Shown: positions 1 through 11,800 of the stretch, one piece after another
How positions within the stretch are numbered: position 1 is the first letter of the stretch
How the letters are laid out: each line of letters opens with the position of its first letter
Position numbers and translations under genes: made by a program
Assembly: GCA_025617745.1 (NCBI GenBank)
Contig: CM046859.1
Location: 27,083,371 to 27,147,370, forward strand
DNA: 64,000 nucleotides
DNA from: Heliocidaris erythrogramma
Lineage: Eukaryota > Echinodermata > Echinoidea > Camarodonta > Echinometridae
Reading direction: 5' to 3'
The notes under the pieces: model-generated
The model's database searches: none
What the model was told of the DNA's origin: nothing
Seen by the model: the letters and a program-made list of their open reading frames with translations, nothing else

Positions 1-16
1 CCTGGATACGCCACTG
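1..16. mobile_element. Terminal fragment of a hAT-like element
   Basis: The first 16 bases (cctggatacgccactg) match, with one change, the terminal motif cctggatccgccactg that closes the hAT-like MITEs elsewhere in this window. The rest of the element would lie upstream of the window. It sits exactly where the left arm of the large inverted repeat stops matching the right arm, so it probably inserted in this copy only. Confidence 0.5.
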
Positions 17-615
17 AAGGGTGCATGGAGCTTAGCATGTTTGAGAAAATGGTTTTAAAAAAAATTATTAAAAACCTATGAAACATACTGAGATGTTTGA
101 ATAACAAAATATGAGTTGTATGCATCCCTGCACATCAAGAGAAATCAACTTGCATTTGGGTTGTAGTGGACCTTTAATGAAGGCTCAAAAAGTGGAAGAA
201 CCCCGCATAAATCCTAGGGAATACGCATGCTTTTGGCCTTCCAGCTGCCATAGCTTAATACACAAAAACAGGCCAGGATTTTTTGAATGATTTTAATTCC
301 CCCAGAATTAAATTGAAATTTTCGAAAAACTGTGACTTAAATAAAATTCAAAGCTCTGAAAAGGTATGATACTAGTCGAATAGACCCCCTCATAAATCTC
401 AGGGAATATGCATGCCTTTGACCCCCCAAAAAACCTCGCCTGCCATATATAGGTTTACACGCCAAAAAGGAGATTTTAGGATGATTATAATTCCCATAGT
501 TTTTATTTGAAAATATTTACAAAAATGTTATTTACATGTAATTTGAGGCTTTGCAAATGCTTCGTGAAGGCTCAAAAAACTGAAAAGACTCCACGTAAAT
601 TCCTAACCCTAACTC

Positions 616-835
616 CAGGGGCGGATCCAGGATTAAGTAAAAGAGGGGGCACAAAAATTAAAGTTTTTCAAAAGGTAGACCCGTATTTTTTTGGTCTCGG
701 CAGCTTCTCAAAAAGTCGCTCGAGGGGGGGGGGGGGGGGGGGGGGGGAAGTAGGGACAAAAAAAAATTCGCCAAACCTTCAAAAATCGCTCAGTAAGGGT
801 TATGGGGTCCAGTTTCCCTCCATAATCATCTGACA

Positions 836-866
<31 letters not shown>

Positions 867-939
867 GGTCTTCACTCTAAAAGGGGGGGGGGGGGGTGGG
901 TGGGCACGGGCCGGCTGTGCCCCCCTGGATCCGCCACTG
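616..939. mobile_element. hAT-like MITE (left-arm copy)
   Basis: The ends are inverted: caggggcggatccagg at the left and cctggatccgccactg at the right. Flanking 8-mers cctaactc (608-615) and cctaaccc (940-947) agree at 7 of 8 positions, as expected of an 8-bp hAT target duplication, although the flank is itself CCCTAA-rich. The interior is non-coding and holds long G, A and G runs. The mirror copy lies at 58635-58967. hAT assignment rests on the ends and the TSD length only. Confidence 0.6.
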
Positions 940-965
940 CCTAACCCTATAACACTAACCCTAAC
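940..965. repeat. Interstitial telomere-like CCCTAA repeats
   Basis: Degenerate CCCTAA units lie on both sides of the hAT-like MITE (602-613 and 940-965), as if one short tract had been split by the insertion. The mirror copy around 58610-58635 and 58968-58982 reads TTAGGG-like. Confidence 0.45.
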
Positions 966-2697
966 GAAATGTGGGGATGCCATTTTAGTATCATGTGACA
1001 TCGACGTCATCCAATGAGATCGTGCGCTAGCGCTATATAATATATAGCAGACGTCCTGATCCGAAGGCAAGCCCAGTAAGAACTAAATTCTGGTTCACTT
1101 TCATATATCTAATGGACCAGAGGCAAAATTCATTGTGTAAAATTTATAAATTCATATAATCAATGTTCTAAACCGAATTACGCCTGGCCAAATGTTTGGA
1201 CCCCGCCCTCCTCCCCCCCCCCCCCCCCCCCCCCCATCACATAAATATTAGGCCTAATAGAAATTTCACAGCAAATAACTTCAAGAAAAAATACAGACAT
1301 CTCTCCAAGCTCCCGCCCAACTCTCTCCCTCTCCTCCTTGGTGCAGTCAGAGTTGATTCATATCCGTTTGGGGACATATAAGTTTGTATTTGAAGGGGCA
1401 CTAAAGATTATGCGCTTCACGGCTTTACCAATAGCGATGTACAGAAAGAAAGAAAAAGGAAAGAAAGAAAATTAAAATATACAAACGTTTTTATAAAGAC
1501 TATAACCTTCCCTTTTTTTTCTGTTCTCACCACCTTTCTATATTTTCTCATCTAAAGCTCCACCCTGCAAGGGCTTGTCTTCCCCACGTAGGTAGGATTA
1601 AAGGCGTCTTGTCCCCTGGAAAGATCAAGACTTCACCGACGTTGATGTTCTACATCAACGGGACAGACGTATCCCCGCACTGCGGTACGGGTGCGGGACT
1701 GGAGCTCTTCTTTTCTTTTGCTCTCCCATTTTTCTTTTTCTTTTCTTTTTCTTTCCCTTAAGCTGATAGGAATTAGAGAAAGACCTCTTGAACTTGAACT
1801 CCTAGCGTATATAACTTGTTTTTTGTTGTTGTTTTTTAAAGAGAAGGAAAAAAACCAGTTTAAGTAAATATCATCGGATAGAATAACTTATACCAGAATT
1901 TAATATGGCAAAAATAGTCAAATCTGACTGGTTGCCAGATAAAAAACAATCATCACCACCCCCCCACCCCCCCCCTCCCCCCACTCCCCACGGCTAGTAC
2001 GTCTTTCGGATGGGACGTTAAAGGTCGGTCCCAGATGTAAATAATCATATCTGATTGATACACGTCTGTAAAAACCCATTTCCTTTTTTCCCCGTGTTTT
2101 TATTAGAAATTTCATTCAAAATACATCAATATGCAAAAATTAATATAAACAAACAAAGAAACCCCAACAAAAAGTACAAACAAACCGAAACCAAAACACA
2201 TCCCCACCCCATTAATATTTTCATACTTTGTTATTCTGATCTCATCACCAAAATTTAACTTATTCTTCAAAAATACGATTCTCTTTCCATTAAACTGAAT
2301 ACAAAATACAATTCTTTTCCAGTAAACTTAATTCATGAACATATTCATACATTTTGATTGAAGAACAAACACCCCCCCCCCCCCCCCCCACACACACACA
2401 CGGCCGATCGACTCGTACCACAATATGTATGCGTGCTTTATTTCGGGACTGAGCACTCTTCGTATTTCTACTCTTTGCTTCCGCTACATATCCAGCCGGT
2501 ATAATGTTGACATCATGATGTAGTCTATAATCTACATCTTTTTGAAACTTTTCTTCGCAATAAAACATAATTATACGGTAGATGTTTGAATCTCATATTC
2601 TCATATTTGATTTATTTGAATGGGATTTCGTTATCTATTTTTTATATAACTATAAAATTATTAGTAAACGAAGAAGCTTGACTGGGGAGGAATTTTT

Positions 2698-2875
2698 AAT
2701 TTGTAAACAAATCTTTCGGCATATTACTCCCAGTGTTAAAGATCGTATGCTCGATCTGTAATGAAAAACACAAGTCAGAAATTTTTTTTTTTTCTGACTT
2801 GTGTTTTTTCATTACAGATCGAGCATACGATCTTTAACACTGGGAGTAATATGCCGAAAGATTTGTTTACAAATA
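2698..2875. repeat. Long near-perfect hairpin (left-arm copy)
   Basis: About 83 bases (2698-2781) are followed, after a short T-rich loop, by their reverse complement (2792-2875). I see only a one-base length difference inside a T run. It could be a fold-back MITE. The mirror copy is at 56714-56890. No tRNA or miRNA family is recognised. Confidence 0.8.
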
Positions 2876-3169
2876 TAAAATTATTATGTGACTTTGTTGT
2901 TTTTAGGCAACTAAATTATATTAATTAGGCGTACTGACTTGCCCAGGAGTTAAAAGGGTTATGATAATAGACTAAGCTTTGAAGTCATTTCCTCATATTT
3001 TTTGGTACAACAAAAATTCCGACTTTCTCCGAAGTCATGATTACAGTATAGTTCCCCCCCCCCCCCCCACGTAATGTCCGATCATTCTTTAGCAGTTTTC
3101 AGACCTTATTTGACGCCTAATGAATCATGAATTCTGTCAACATCATGCAGTGAAGGCGGATTCATCATT

Positions 3170-3530
3170 ATACAGTGCGTCCCCCAAAATGTTAACAGTT
3201 GGAAAAAGTCTCCCCAAATAAATATTTCAGAATATTTTAATTATATTTTAATTCTTGTAGATAGCTTAGGGTCTCTTTTATCAAAAGACACCAAAATATC
3301 TGACCAGTTATTACGCTTGAGTGATCAAAAATAATTCCTGTGAAAGTGTGCAAAATTCAGACTTGACAAGAATTGGTATTTGTTGTGGATGGTATTAACG
3401 AAGTTGAGAACCGTTTAAAATTGACAGTTGAAAAAAGTCTCCCCAATTAAATATTTCAAAATATTTTCAGGAAATTTTCGTATTGCGTAGGGTCTCTTTT
3501 ATCAAATGACACTAAAATATTTTGCCGAAA
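3170..3530. repeat. MITE-like repeat with internal duplication
   Basis: It begins with tacagtgcgtccc, an end motif that recurs at 31898-31916 and, in mirror, at 56407-56423. Inside, a block with gttgaaaaaagtctcccc followed by an aaatatttc-type stretch and gggtctcttttatcaaa occurs twice (about 3190-3300 and 3425-3520). It is non-coding; the family is not recognised. Confidence 0.4.
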
Positions 3531-4440
3531 GGGTGCGTTGGGAGTGTCGGGTCGCGTCCACTGATCTCTACTATAAAGATCAGTGGATAGCGTCCACTGT
3601 TCCACTGATCTCTACTACTAGTAGAGATCAATGATCGCGTCGCGTTGACTGGAACGCCACCATTCGTCCAAAGCCCCCCCCCCCCCCCCGGTTTTGCTGA
3701 ATGGGTGCGTTTGGACTTTTTCTAATATAATATTAATGATAATAATAATAATAATAACAATCAGTTGCGGATTTAGAGGGGGGGGATCCCGGCCTAAAGA
3801 AATGTATACATTGTGCCCCCCCTTTTTTTTGGGGGGGGGGGGGAGGACTATGTCCCCCTTTTAGAACTGATAACCCCTTTTTAATTTTTCCCCTTTTTTT
3901 GTTAAAAGAATTATGGAGGAAAACTGGACCCCATAAAATCTGATACCACCCACTGAGCGACTTTTGGAGGGCTGGCGATAAGAAACAAATACGAATCTCC
4001 CTCCAAGCAGTTCCCCAAAGTTGACAGCTATGCATTTGTGTGCCCCCCACCCCTTTTTTTTATACAAAATCCTGGATCCGCCCCTGTAATAACAACAACA
4101 ATATTTAGAAAGAGTCAACGCACCCTTTCGGCAAAACCGGGGGGGGGGTGGGCGAATGCTGGCGTTCCAGTCAGAGTGACCCCACCCGACGCTACCCACC
4201 CTTTCGATACAACGGTCCAAAGCTCCCCCCCCCCCGAAAGGGTGCGTTGACTTTTTCTAACTATTGTTATTATTATCATTACTATTATATCAGAAAAAGT
4301 CCAAACGCACCTTTTAGGCAAAACCGGGAGGGGGGGGGGGGGGCTTTGGACGAATGGTGGCGTTTCAGTCAACGCGACGCGGCCCGACGCTACCCACACT
4401 TTCGGTACAAGCCAAATTAGCATACTCACCAAAAGGAACA
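3530..4440. repeat. Composite of GGGTGCGTT-type inverted units
   Basis: A mosaic of short units recurs in both orientations: the motif gggtgcgttgactttttcta and its complement, cggcaaaaccggggg followed by ctttggacgaatggtggcgt, and a palindrome around gatctctactactagtagag. The hAT-like MITE at 3762-4086 sits inside. The mirror region is about 54800-55830, where one unit block is present an extra time. Confidence 0.55.
3762..4086. mobile_element. hAT-like MITE (second family member)
   Basis: The ends are cagttgcggatttagagg and cctggatccgcccctg, inverted relative to each other with mismatches. It is inserted in an AAT-rich microsatellite, so a target duplication cannot be judged. Inside are poly-G/C runs but no coding frame. 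The mirror copy is 55129-55458. Confidence 0.5.
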
Positions 4441-4737
4441 TTTTTAAACACTCAACGAAGTACTAGTATACTTATTTGCTCACTTAAGCGTATATATATG
4501 TAAGGATATACAGAGAACAAAACTGATCATTAATGAAGGAAAGGATAAAGAAAGGTGTTAATCCAATGTTACTTTTCTAACTACCAACTGGACAAAATTA
4601 CTTTTCTACATTTAGATAATAAAAGTTGATTAGAATAGAAAATATAACCCTCCTCCCACATTCACCCTTGAGGACCTCAAGTTCATTTCCTTATGCAAAA
4701 GTTTATAACACGACTTAAAACAAAAGTTCTAGCAACC

Positions 4738-4797
4738 TACCCCGTGTGAGGCCTTCAGATTATGAGTCTGACGAGCTGCCGACTGCGCCAATAAGGC
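4738..4797 (-). pseudogene. Truncated tRNA-Met(CAT) relic, left-arm copy
   Basis: Read on the minus strand it matches the acceptor, D and anticodon parts of an elongator tRNA-Met, with CAT in the anticodon loop, then jumps directly to the 3' acceptor strand. About 13 nt covering the variable loop and T-arm are missing (60 nt instead of about 73), so it should not be functional. The mirror copy at 54409-54468 keeps the intact GGGGCA end, which here reads as a diverged GGGGTA. Confidence 0.65.
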
Positions 4798-5159
4798 TGC
4801 CTTGTTTATGGAGGAACATGGAAAATAATTTCATCTCTGTTAATATTTCTTAATTTAATATGTATCAATATTCATACAAATCAGTCTGTAGTCTTTAATG
4901 TATGGGCAAATCCACGGGGCCGTTGTTGTTACGTACTTTTGGATTGCAAGGCTTCGATTAAATGCGAAACTTCTATGACAGACAATTTCAAAGGCCAAGT
5001 TATGATGAAGCATAACGTCGGAGTTATCGATGAAGGGATAGACTCATGTGGCTGTCTTATGTCTTAGAACCTAACTTTCTTTGAGAAAAGTCAGACAGAA
5101 GTCATGAAAATAAATTATTTAAATGATGAAAATGATCATCATCAATCTCCATAATTTAT

Positions 5160-5201
5160 ATGAGGCTGGGGCTATGGGCTGCCGACTGTGCCAAAATGGG
5201 C
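5160..5201 (-). pseudogene. Degenerate tRNA-Met-like 5' fragment
   Basis: The minus strand shares ggcacagtcggcagcc with the 5' half of the tRNA-Met relic at 4738-4797 and trails off after a CTCATA-like anticodon stretch. Same orientation, about 400 bases apart; it may be a tRNA-derived SINE fragment. Mirror at 54018-54056. Confidence 0.4.
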
Positions 5202-5426
5202 TGTTTTGTGATTTCTGGATCAAAACGTCAAAGGAACTTTTCGAAGGTCTCATTTCTTTTACACAAAGGTCTTTGAGATGAGAAGAAATTACCTCGTCTA
5301 TTTATGGCAAAAGAAATATGACGACTAGATGGAAGCACAATTTTAAAAAAATGATCACAAAATAGGAGATAAATGAGAAATAAAGAGAGAGAAAAGGTAA
5401 TTTTATGAGAAAATGCGACACGAATA

Positions 5427-5926
5427 NNNNNNNNNNNNNNNNNNNNNNNNNNNNNNNNNNNNNNNNNNNNNNNNNNNNNNNNNNNNNNNNNNNNNNNNNN
5501 NNNNNNNNNNNNNNNNNNNNNNNNNNNNNNNNNNNNNNNNNNNNNNNNNNNNNNNNNNNNNNNNNNNNNNNNNNNNNNNNNNNNNNNNNNNNNNNNNNNN
5601 NNNNNNNNNNNNNNNNNNNNNNNNNNNNNNNNNNNNNNNNNNNNNNNNNNNNNNNNNNNNNNNNNNNNNNNNNNNNNNNNNNNNNNNNNNNNNNNNNNNN
5701 NNNNNNNNNNNNNNNNNNNNNNNNNNNNNNNNNNNNNNNNNNNNNNNNNNNNNNNNNNNNNNNNNNNNNNNNNNNNNNNNNNNNNNNNNNNNNNNNNNNN
5801 NNNNNNNNNNNNNNNNNNNNNNNNNNNNNNNNNNNNNNNNNNNNNNNNNNNNNNNNNNNNNNNNNNNNNNNNNNNNNNNNNNNNNNNNNNNNNNNNNNNN
5901 NNNNNNNNNNNNNNNNNNNNNNNNNN
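5427..5926. other. Assembly gap (500 N)
   Basis: Exactly 500 undetermined bases, a typical scaffold spacer. It directly abuts the inner end of the left inverted-repeat arm, so contig order and orientation to its left are not certain. Confidence 0.99.
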
Positions 5927-6899
5927 GAGAACAGTATTAATTACTGATGAGGCTACCCAGGAAATTTTACAATTGACCTTTGCAATTCAGCGGTAGGGAA
6001 TTTTTTTGTACATAAATAAACTTTTTTTCTATTGGCACTCACTTCTAAATTTTTGATCAAAATTAACGAAAATCCTTGAGAAATAATCGAGAAATTCAGC
6101 AAGGCGACCGAAAGTTGAGATTTATTTCAAATGTTGAACCTTTGCAAATGCTGTTTAATAGACTTTATCCTATATTGGGGTGGAATATTTAGCAAGAGCC
6201 AGATGAAACTTACATGGTAACGAGCAAAGCAACGACAATTACCTCTTTATTTTTCAAATCTGAAACCCTTTAAGCGTTTTAGGACTATATACTGGGGGGG
6301 GGGGGGGGGGGGGGGGGAGGGCAAAATTACAAGATCCTGAAAGAAAATAATTATGAGAGGGAGCAAAACGACCGAGCTTTAAAAATTTTCGCATTTCAAA
6401 CCCTCAAAAAACTGTATTTCTAATGCATTTACCCTGCAGATTGGGGGCGCATAATAAGATTAATGATATTTCTTAATTTCCCCCTTTTTCTTTCTCTCTG
6501 TTAAAGACAGTTTGCCAATTCTGTTTCCAGTTCAGGCGAGCTGTATTATCGAATTACAGAGGACCACAATGGGAAAACAAATTCGCATTTACGGACGCCC
6601 TTTTCTACTAACCTCTATTAACGCTACAACATAGCGGTACGGAGGAGAGTTTTACAAGTCGCATTTACGCATGATATAGGAACAACATCACAAAATCATG
6701 GAAAATTGCCCCATGAATCTTTTTTGAAGTACTTCCATATCTGATATTGATCAGTTTGGGCTACTTCACAATTGTGCCAAATATGGTGCTTTTAGACAGA
6801 AGTGCACAATTTTTCAGCTATGCCGCCGTAGTAGGATGGCCCCAAGCCATAAATCTCTCTGCATAATTATTGAGGAGCTGAGCGCTCTTGCCCTCAATC
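5927..6899. other. Non-coding stretch, no gene seen
   Basis: A/T-rich sequence with a G run of about 25 at 6294-6318. No coding frame or repeat family is recognised. Confidence 0.5.
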
Positions 6900-7195
6900 A
6901 TTTTATGACGTAAGCGCATCGTGCGAACTTAATCAACTCAACAGGGTCATCCTATAAGGTCAACAAACTTAAAGATGACGTAACTAAAAGTTCTCTACCC
7001 TGATTGGTCTAAAGTTTGTAATCGCTAGGGCCCATGCGGACAGCGTATTGTGACGTCACTCTGTACGCGCTCATTTCATGCATGGAAATTATACCCGGCA
7101 ACAAATTGTTTACGCTTCTTTACATTGATATTGCGTTCAAGCTATACGGTCGTATATATCGTTTCTATCAATATCTTTTTGACAATCAAATTCAG
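6900..7195 (+). promoter_or_regulatory. Candidate promoter and leader exon of the kinase gene
   Basis: Three cAMP-response-element-like sites lie at a spacing of about 70-75 bases: TGACGTAA at 6906-6913, TGACGTAA at 6976-6983 and a full palindromic TGACGTCA at 7051-7058. The sequence then runs to a good splice donor (caattcag|gtaaga, exon end 7195). The first coding exon begins at an acceptor (7718/7719), so an upstream untranslated exon is required, and this is the nearest candidate. No TATA box is obvious. The transcription start is not determined. Confidence 0.45.
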
Positions 7196-7719
7196 GTAAG
7201 AAAATAACTTTAGGCCTACTTGTACAGGCCTTATTAAACTTTGCCATATTAGTAAAAATTTACTTAGATATAACAGTATTCATTATAATTTTTAAAGCAT
7301 TTTAATCTCAAACATTTATGTCATTATTCTCGGCGGCACGTATTCGATTTGATTTGATTTGAATTGATTAGTCTAGTTTAGTATAATACACTTTAAGCAT
7401 GTAAACTTGTAATTAATTTTGAAAGGAATATATCGTAATATATTATTTCTCGAAGACAATGGTACATAGACGGAGAGTCTAGTTTAAGCGACTTTATTCA
7501 TCAGTAAGGCAAATTTCTCACGTTTAAACAATCAAAATAACTAATAATAGCTTGAATTCTCAGAAATTAAAATGATAAAAATTGTTTCAGTCTTCCATCA
7601 CGTGATATATTTCTAATTTAAATGCGGATTCATTAAACAAAGAATGATTATGTTTTTAAATCCACGTTATCATCATTGCAGTGCATGTAATTGTCGAAAT
7701 ATTCTCATTTTCTTACAGA

Positions 7720-8610
7720 ATGTCTGATATATCACCTAGTCGTCGTTTATTTGAATCTTGGCTGAAGAAAGACAACACCCCTATCTTCAGCCAGAACATA
7801 ATCAGAGATGCACAGAGTAGAGCTCAGGTAAGAAATATCCTCACTATTCTGTTTCAGCTACTACGTCTCTATATATGCTGCTGATTTTCTGTGAATTTTT
7901 ATGTAAATATCTTTACCTCAATCTTCTTATCTGTCTGTTGATTCTGGCTTCTCTGTAACTTAAGGTCTTGAAAGATACTTTATAATATGTTATGCCACCA
8001 CTTTAATCAAATAATTAATAAATGAGAAGAAGAGGAGGGGATGAGGAGGAGGGGAGGGGAAAAAGGAAGAAGGTGATGATGAAGAAGAAGAAGAAGAAGA
8101 AGAAGAAGAAGAAGAACATGAAGAAGAATAAGAAGAAGAAGAAAATGAAGAACAAGAACAAGAACAAGAAGAACAAGAAAAAAAGCGGAAGATGAATAAA
8201 TATAATTATATATAGAGAGAGAAATGGATAGAAAAATTGAGAGAGAGGTGAGGGAGAACATAAGAAGCAAGAATCCCTCCACCCACACATTTCGAAACTC
8301 TCGCATGTGGTTCGCCTATCAACACCAAACAGTACTCTTTTACTTCAATTTAGTAAAATTTAAAATATAGGGACAAGATGAGAATACCTGACACTATGGG
8401 AACAATAAGCAATATGCAATATTTATCTTTATACTGAAATATTTCTTTTTAAGAAAACAAACTAAAAGTGTGTATATGGATCGATTGCATGATAACAGTA
8501 AGATAGAGAGAGAAAAAAAAGGAGAAATAGAAAAAGAACGAAGAGGATAAAAGGAGAATGAAAATATCACCAGAGAGAATAGAAAGATAGAAGAGGGAGA
8601 GGGATGGAAA

Positions 8611-8644
<34 letters not shown>

Positions 8645-8810
8645 GGGAAGGGGCTGAAGAGGAGAGAGAGAGACGGGGGGGGGGGGGACTATAAGGTTGC
8701 AAATGAGAGAGGGAGAGAGGGACCAAGAGAACTAGAGTGGAATGTGATTTTCATCACAAAATAGACACAGTTTCTTTAAATATTATTTTCTCTTTTATTA
8801 TCTTTTTAAA

Positions 8811-8841
<31 letters not shown>

Positions 8842-11800
8842 AAATCAATATCATTTTTTGCTCAATGATTCAGAAACTGCCTAGTTTCATGATGCGTGCA
8901 CAAAGCATGGTGAAGCCGGCATCAACCAAGCCCTGCAAAAATACTTCATCTCGTAATGGGATGATATTGAACAGTACCAAGAGTGTAAAGGTCAGTAATA
9001 ATATCTCAGTCACACCGACTCCAAACAGACCGACTCTTGGCCATTCCGGGGGGGGGGGGGATGTTTCATAAAGCTGTTCGTAAAGTTACGCATGACTTCA
9101 CGAACGATTGGAACATGTTCTTGGGTGCTATACTAAGCAGATTATCAATCATTTAGCAAAAGAACTGATCACCAGTCGTGCATAAAGTCGTGCGTAACTT
9201 ACGAACAGCTTTATGAAACACCCCCGGGGTAATATATTTATTTATTTTAATTTTAATTTTTATTTAATTATTTATTTCTGCTTGATTTCTCAATTCATCA
9301 AATAATGCATACGTTATACCAATTATGCAATATACAATACAATGGAACATCATGACATTAATATATCTTAAACTACAAGGCTAACAGTAGGATTATAGAA
9401 AGAGAAATCAAACAAGAGGGTTTTCATAATAAGCCGAGGCTTGACAGCATGAAAGCCCTTTGAGATAAAATATAATTAAAAAAGAAGAGAGGAGGATAAA
9501 ATGAGGCAATTGTACCTTTCCAAATATTTTAAATAACAACTGTATTAACAATAGAGAGTTAATCATCCGGTTTGAGAGGCAGACATGATATTAACATGAT
9601 AGGAAGTGGTAAACTCGTTTTGTAAACTAATATCATATCTGCCTCCCAAAGAGGTGAAAATGTGCCAAGTCATGGGTCCTATTTACATAATTATACAAGA
9701 TTATACACGTTGCAGAGGTAGTACTATTTGATATACTCTTTCTGATCGGTCTATTGTCAGGTTGATAACGACTTTATCGGTATGACTCGGGTCTTATGTT
9801 TCCAAAGTTTCGGCTTTACGTCCATGATGTTATAAATGTAATAATTCTACAAGGATTCAACTCTCTGTAGCCTATCTATAGACGTGATAGATAAGTTTCT
9901 TTTAATGGCTCAAGGAGCAGGTCGTAAACGTTGCAGAGGTAGTACTATTTGATTACTAATTCTTACACGATTATATTGGAATATAAATCCTACTATTAAT
10001 GATAAAGAATAACTTTATGCTTAGCAGACCAAGGTATTAGGTGTGACAATTCAATGAAATCTAAAATGGAACCTGTATATTACAGAGATAGTTAAGAAAT
10101 GTAATAGGAAACTATATAATTATGCTCCCTATCATGAAACGCTTAAACCATTTACACCTACATGTACAAGATCTCATAACCGTTTATGTTGGATACATAA
10201 GACCAAGGGGGGGGGGGGGCATAAAGCTGTTCGTAAAGTTACGCATGACTTTACGAACAACTTATGAAGTGCCAGATAGGATGCCCAAAGTTTTCCTGGT
10301 GTTTTAACAAAGTGTGACTGTATTTTCAATAACCTCAATCAAATTATGGCAAAAAATATAATTTGCATGAAAAATGTTTGTTATAATAAGAATGTTGATC
10401 TACATCTGTACAGTTCAATTTTAGTTGATGCAGTTAAAAATGATTGAGCATCCCATTTGGCTTGTAAAGTCATGCGTAACTTTACGAACAGCTAATGCTA
10501 TGGTCAGACGGACAGATACGCGCGATACGCATGTCTGCGGATGTGCATCCGTAAAAATCCGTAGAAATCCGCAGCAATCCGTATCATGCGTATCATCCGT
10601 AAGTGCATCCGTAAAAATCCGTGGGAGTGCGCAGGAATCGAGGTCTTCCGCGAAAAAGTTTTGAAAATCTCAAAATTATTTTAAATTTCCCGCGCAAGGT
10701 CTTTTGCGCAGAATTTAGGTAGAATTTGCGTATTGTTCCGTATCATGCGTATTGATCCGTATCTTTGCGTATTTTTGCGTAAAACGTCCGTATCCATCCG
10801 TAACCTAATCCGCAGGATCCGCAGACATACGCAGATCCGCAGCGTGAATTTTGAAAATCTCAAAATTCTGCTGCGGATGAAATATACGTAAGCATCCGCA
10901 AAATATACGTTATCCATACATAAACTACGTAACTCATACGTATCGTCCGTAAGTCATCCGTAAGTCGTCCGTGACATGTGTCAGCGGGTTGGCAGCGGAT
11001 GGGCTCATCAACAGGTTTTACCCGTAACATCCGTAATTCATACGTAACATCCGTAACTAATCCGTATCGTCCGCAGAATATAGGTAACTTTTGCTCAAAT
11101 TTGCGTTATTTGGGGGTAAAAATTACGCATTTTCATTATCCAAAATATACGCAGGCATCCGCAGGTCCGTAACATGGCCGTGTGACTGTAGCATTATGAA
11201 ACACCCCAGTTTAAACAATTATTGGGTACCAGTGTTTTATTCAAGCCTTACTCAAGAACAGGCAACATTAGAACGTGTACATAAAAGATCGTGCCGAATA
11301 ATGTTAGGTGAAAATTATGACACATATAAAAGTGCTCTTACTATCTGTAATTTATGTACTCTTTGTGTAGATTTTTCCAAATCCTTGGAAACTCATTCTC
11401 TGTGTAAGTCTTGGTTACCACCGCAACGAAAAACTAGTTTTGATTTGAGACGTTTCCAAAATTTCAACCAATACCGTACTCTTAAAGATATAAAAACAGT
11501 GCATTGCCTCTCATTATTGATATCTTGAATAATTTGTAATCTACCATGTTTCAGGTGATTTACGTATCCCCATGAATTGTTCATCATAACTTTTACTCTG
11601 AATCAAAGAATTATATAAATTATATTATATTATCTACGCACTAAACAATCTTTGATTGCTTCTCACATCAGATCACATGCATTGTCCTATAAATTTTAAT
11701 TAGATTTTATATTTCAGTTTTGTTTTCACAATTAGACTGAGCTTAAACTCAAAATCTCAAAGGTTCTGTACACTGATTTATTTTTTAGATCATTTGAAAT

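Larger units (their letters stand above)
17..5426. repeat. Left arm of giant inverted repeat
   Basis: This 5.4-kb stretch is the reverse complement of 53771-59564 over nearly its whole length. Anchors seen by eye: the start equals the complement of 59553-59564; the last bases before the gap equal the complement of about 53771-53785; the hairpin at 2698-2875, the tRNA-like relics and the hAT-like MITEs all recur in mirror order. The arms differ by poly-G lengths, scattered substitutions and several indels of up to a few hundred bases; the right arm is about 0.4 kb longer. There is no convincing host gene in it. Apart from the items listed separately it holds A/T-rich sequence, poly-C runs near 1206-1235, 1962-1980 and 2372-2390, and a (CA)n at 2390-2402. 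Confidence 0.9.

Noticed and set aside
708-1070. Proline/phenylalanine-rich minus-strand frame
   Set aside because: Product of G/C and A/T homopolymers within a MITE; its mirror frame at 58557-58892 has a different sequence length.
5405-5947. Open frames across the gap
   Set aside because: They consist of undetermined bases.
8007-8726. Leucine/serine-rich minus-strand frames
   Set aside because: Translation of GAA and GA microsatellites in an intron.
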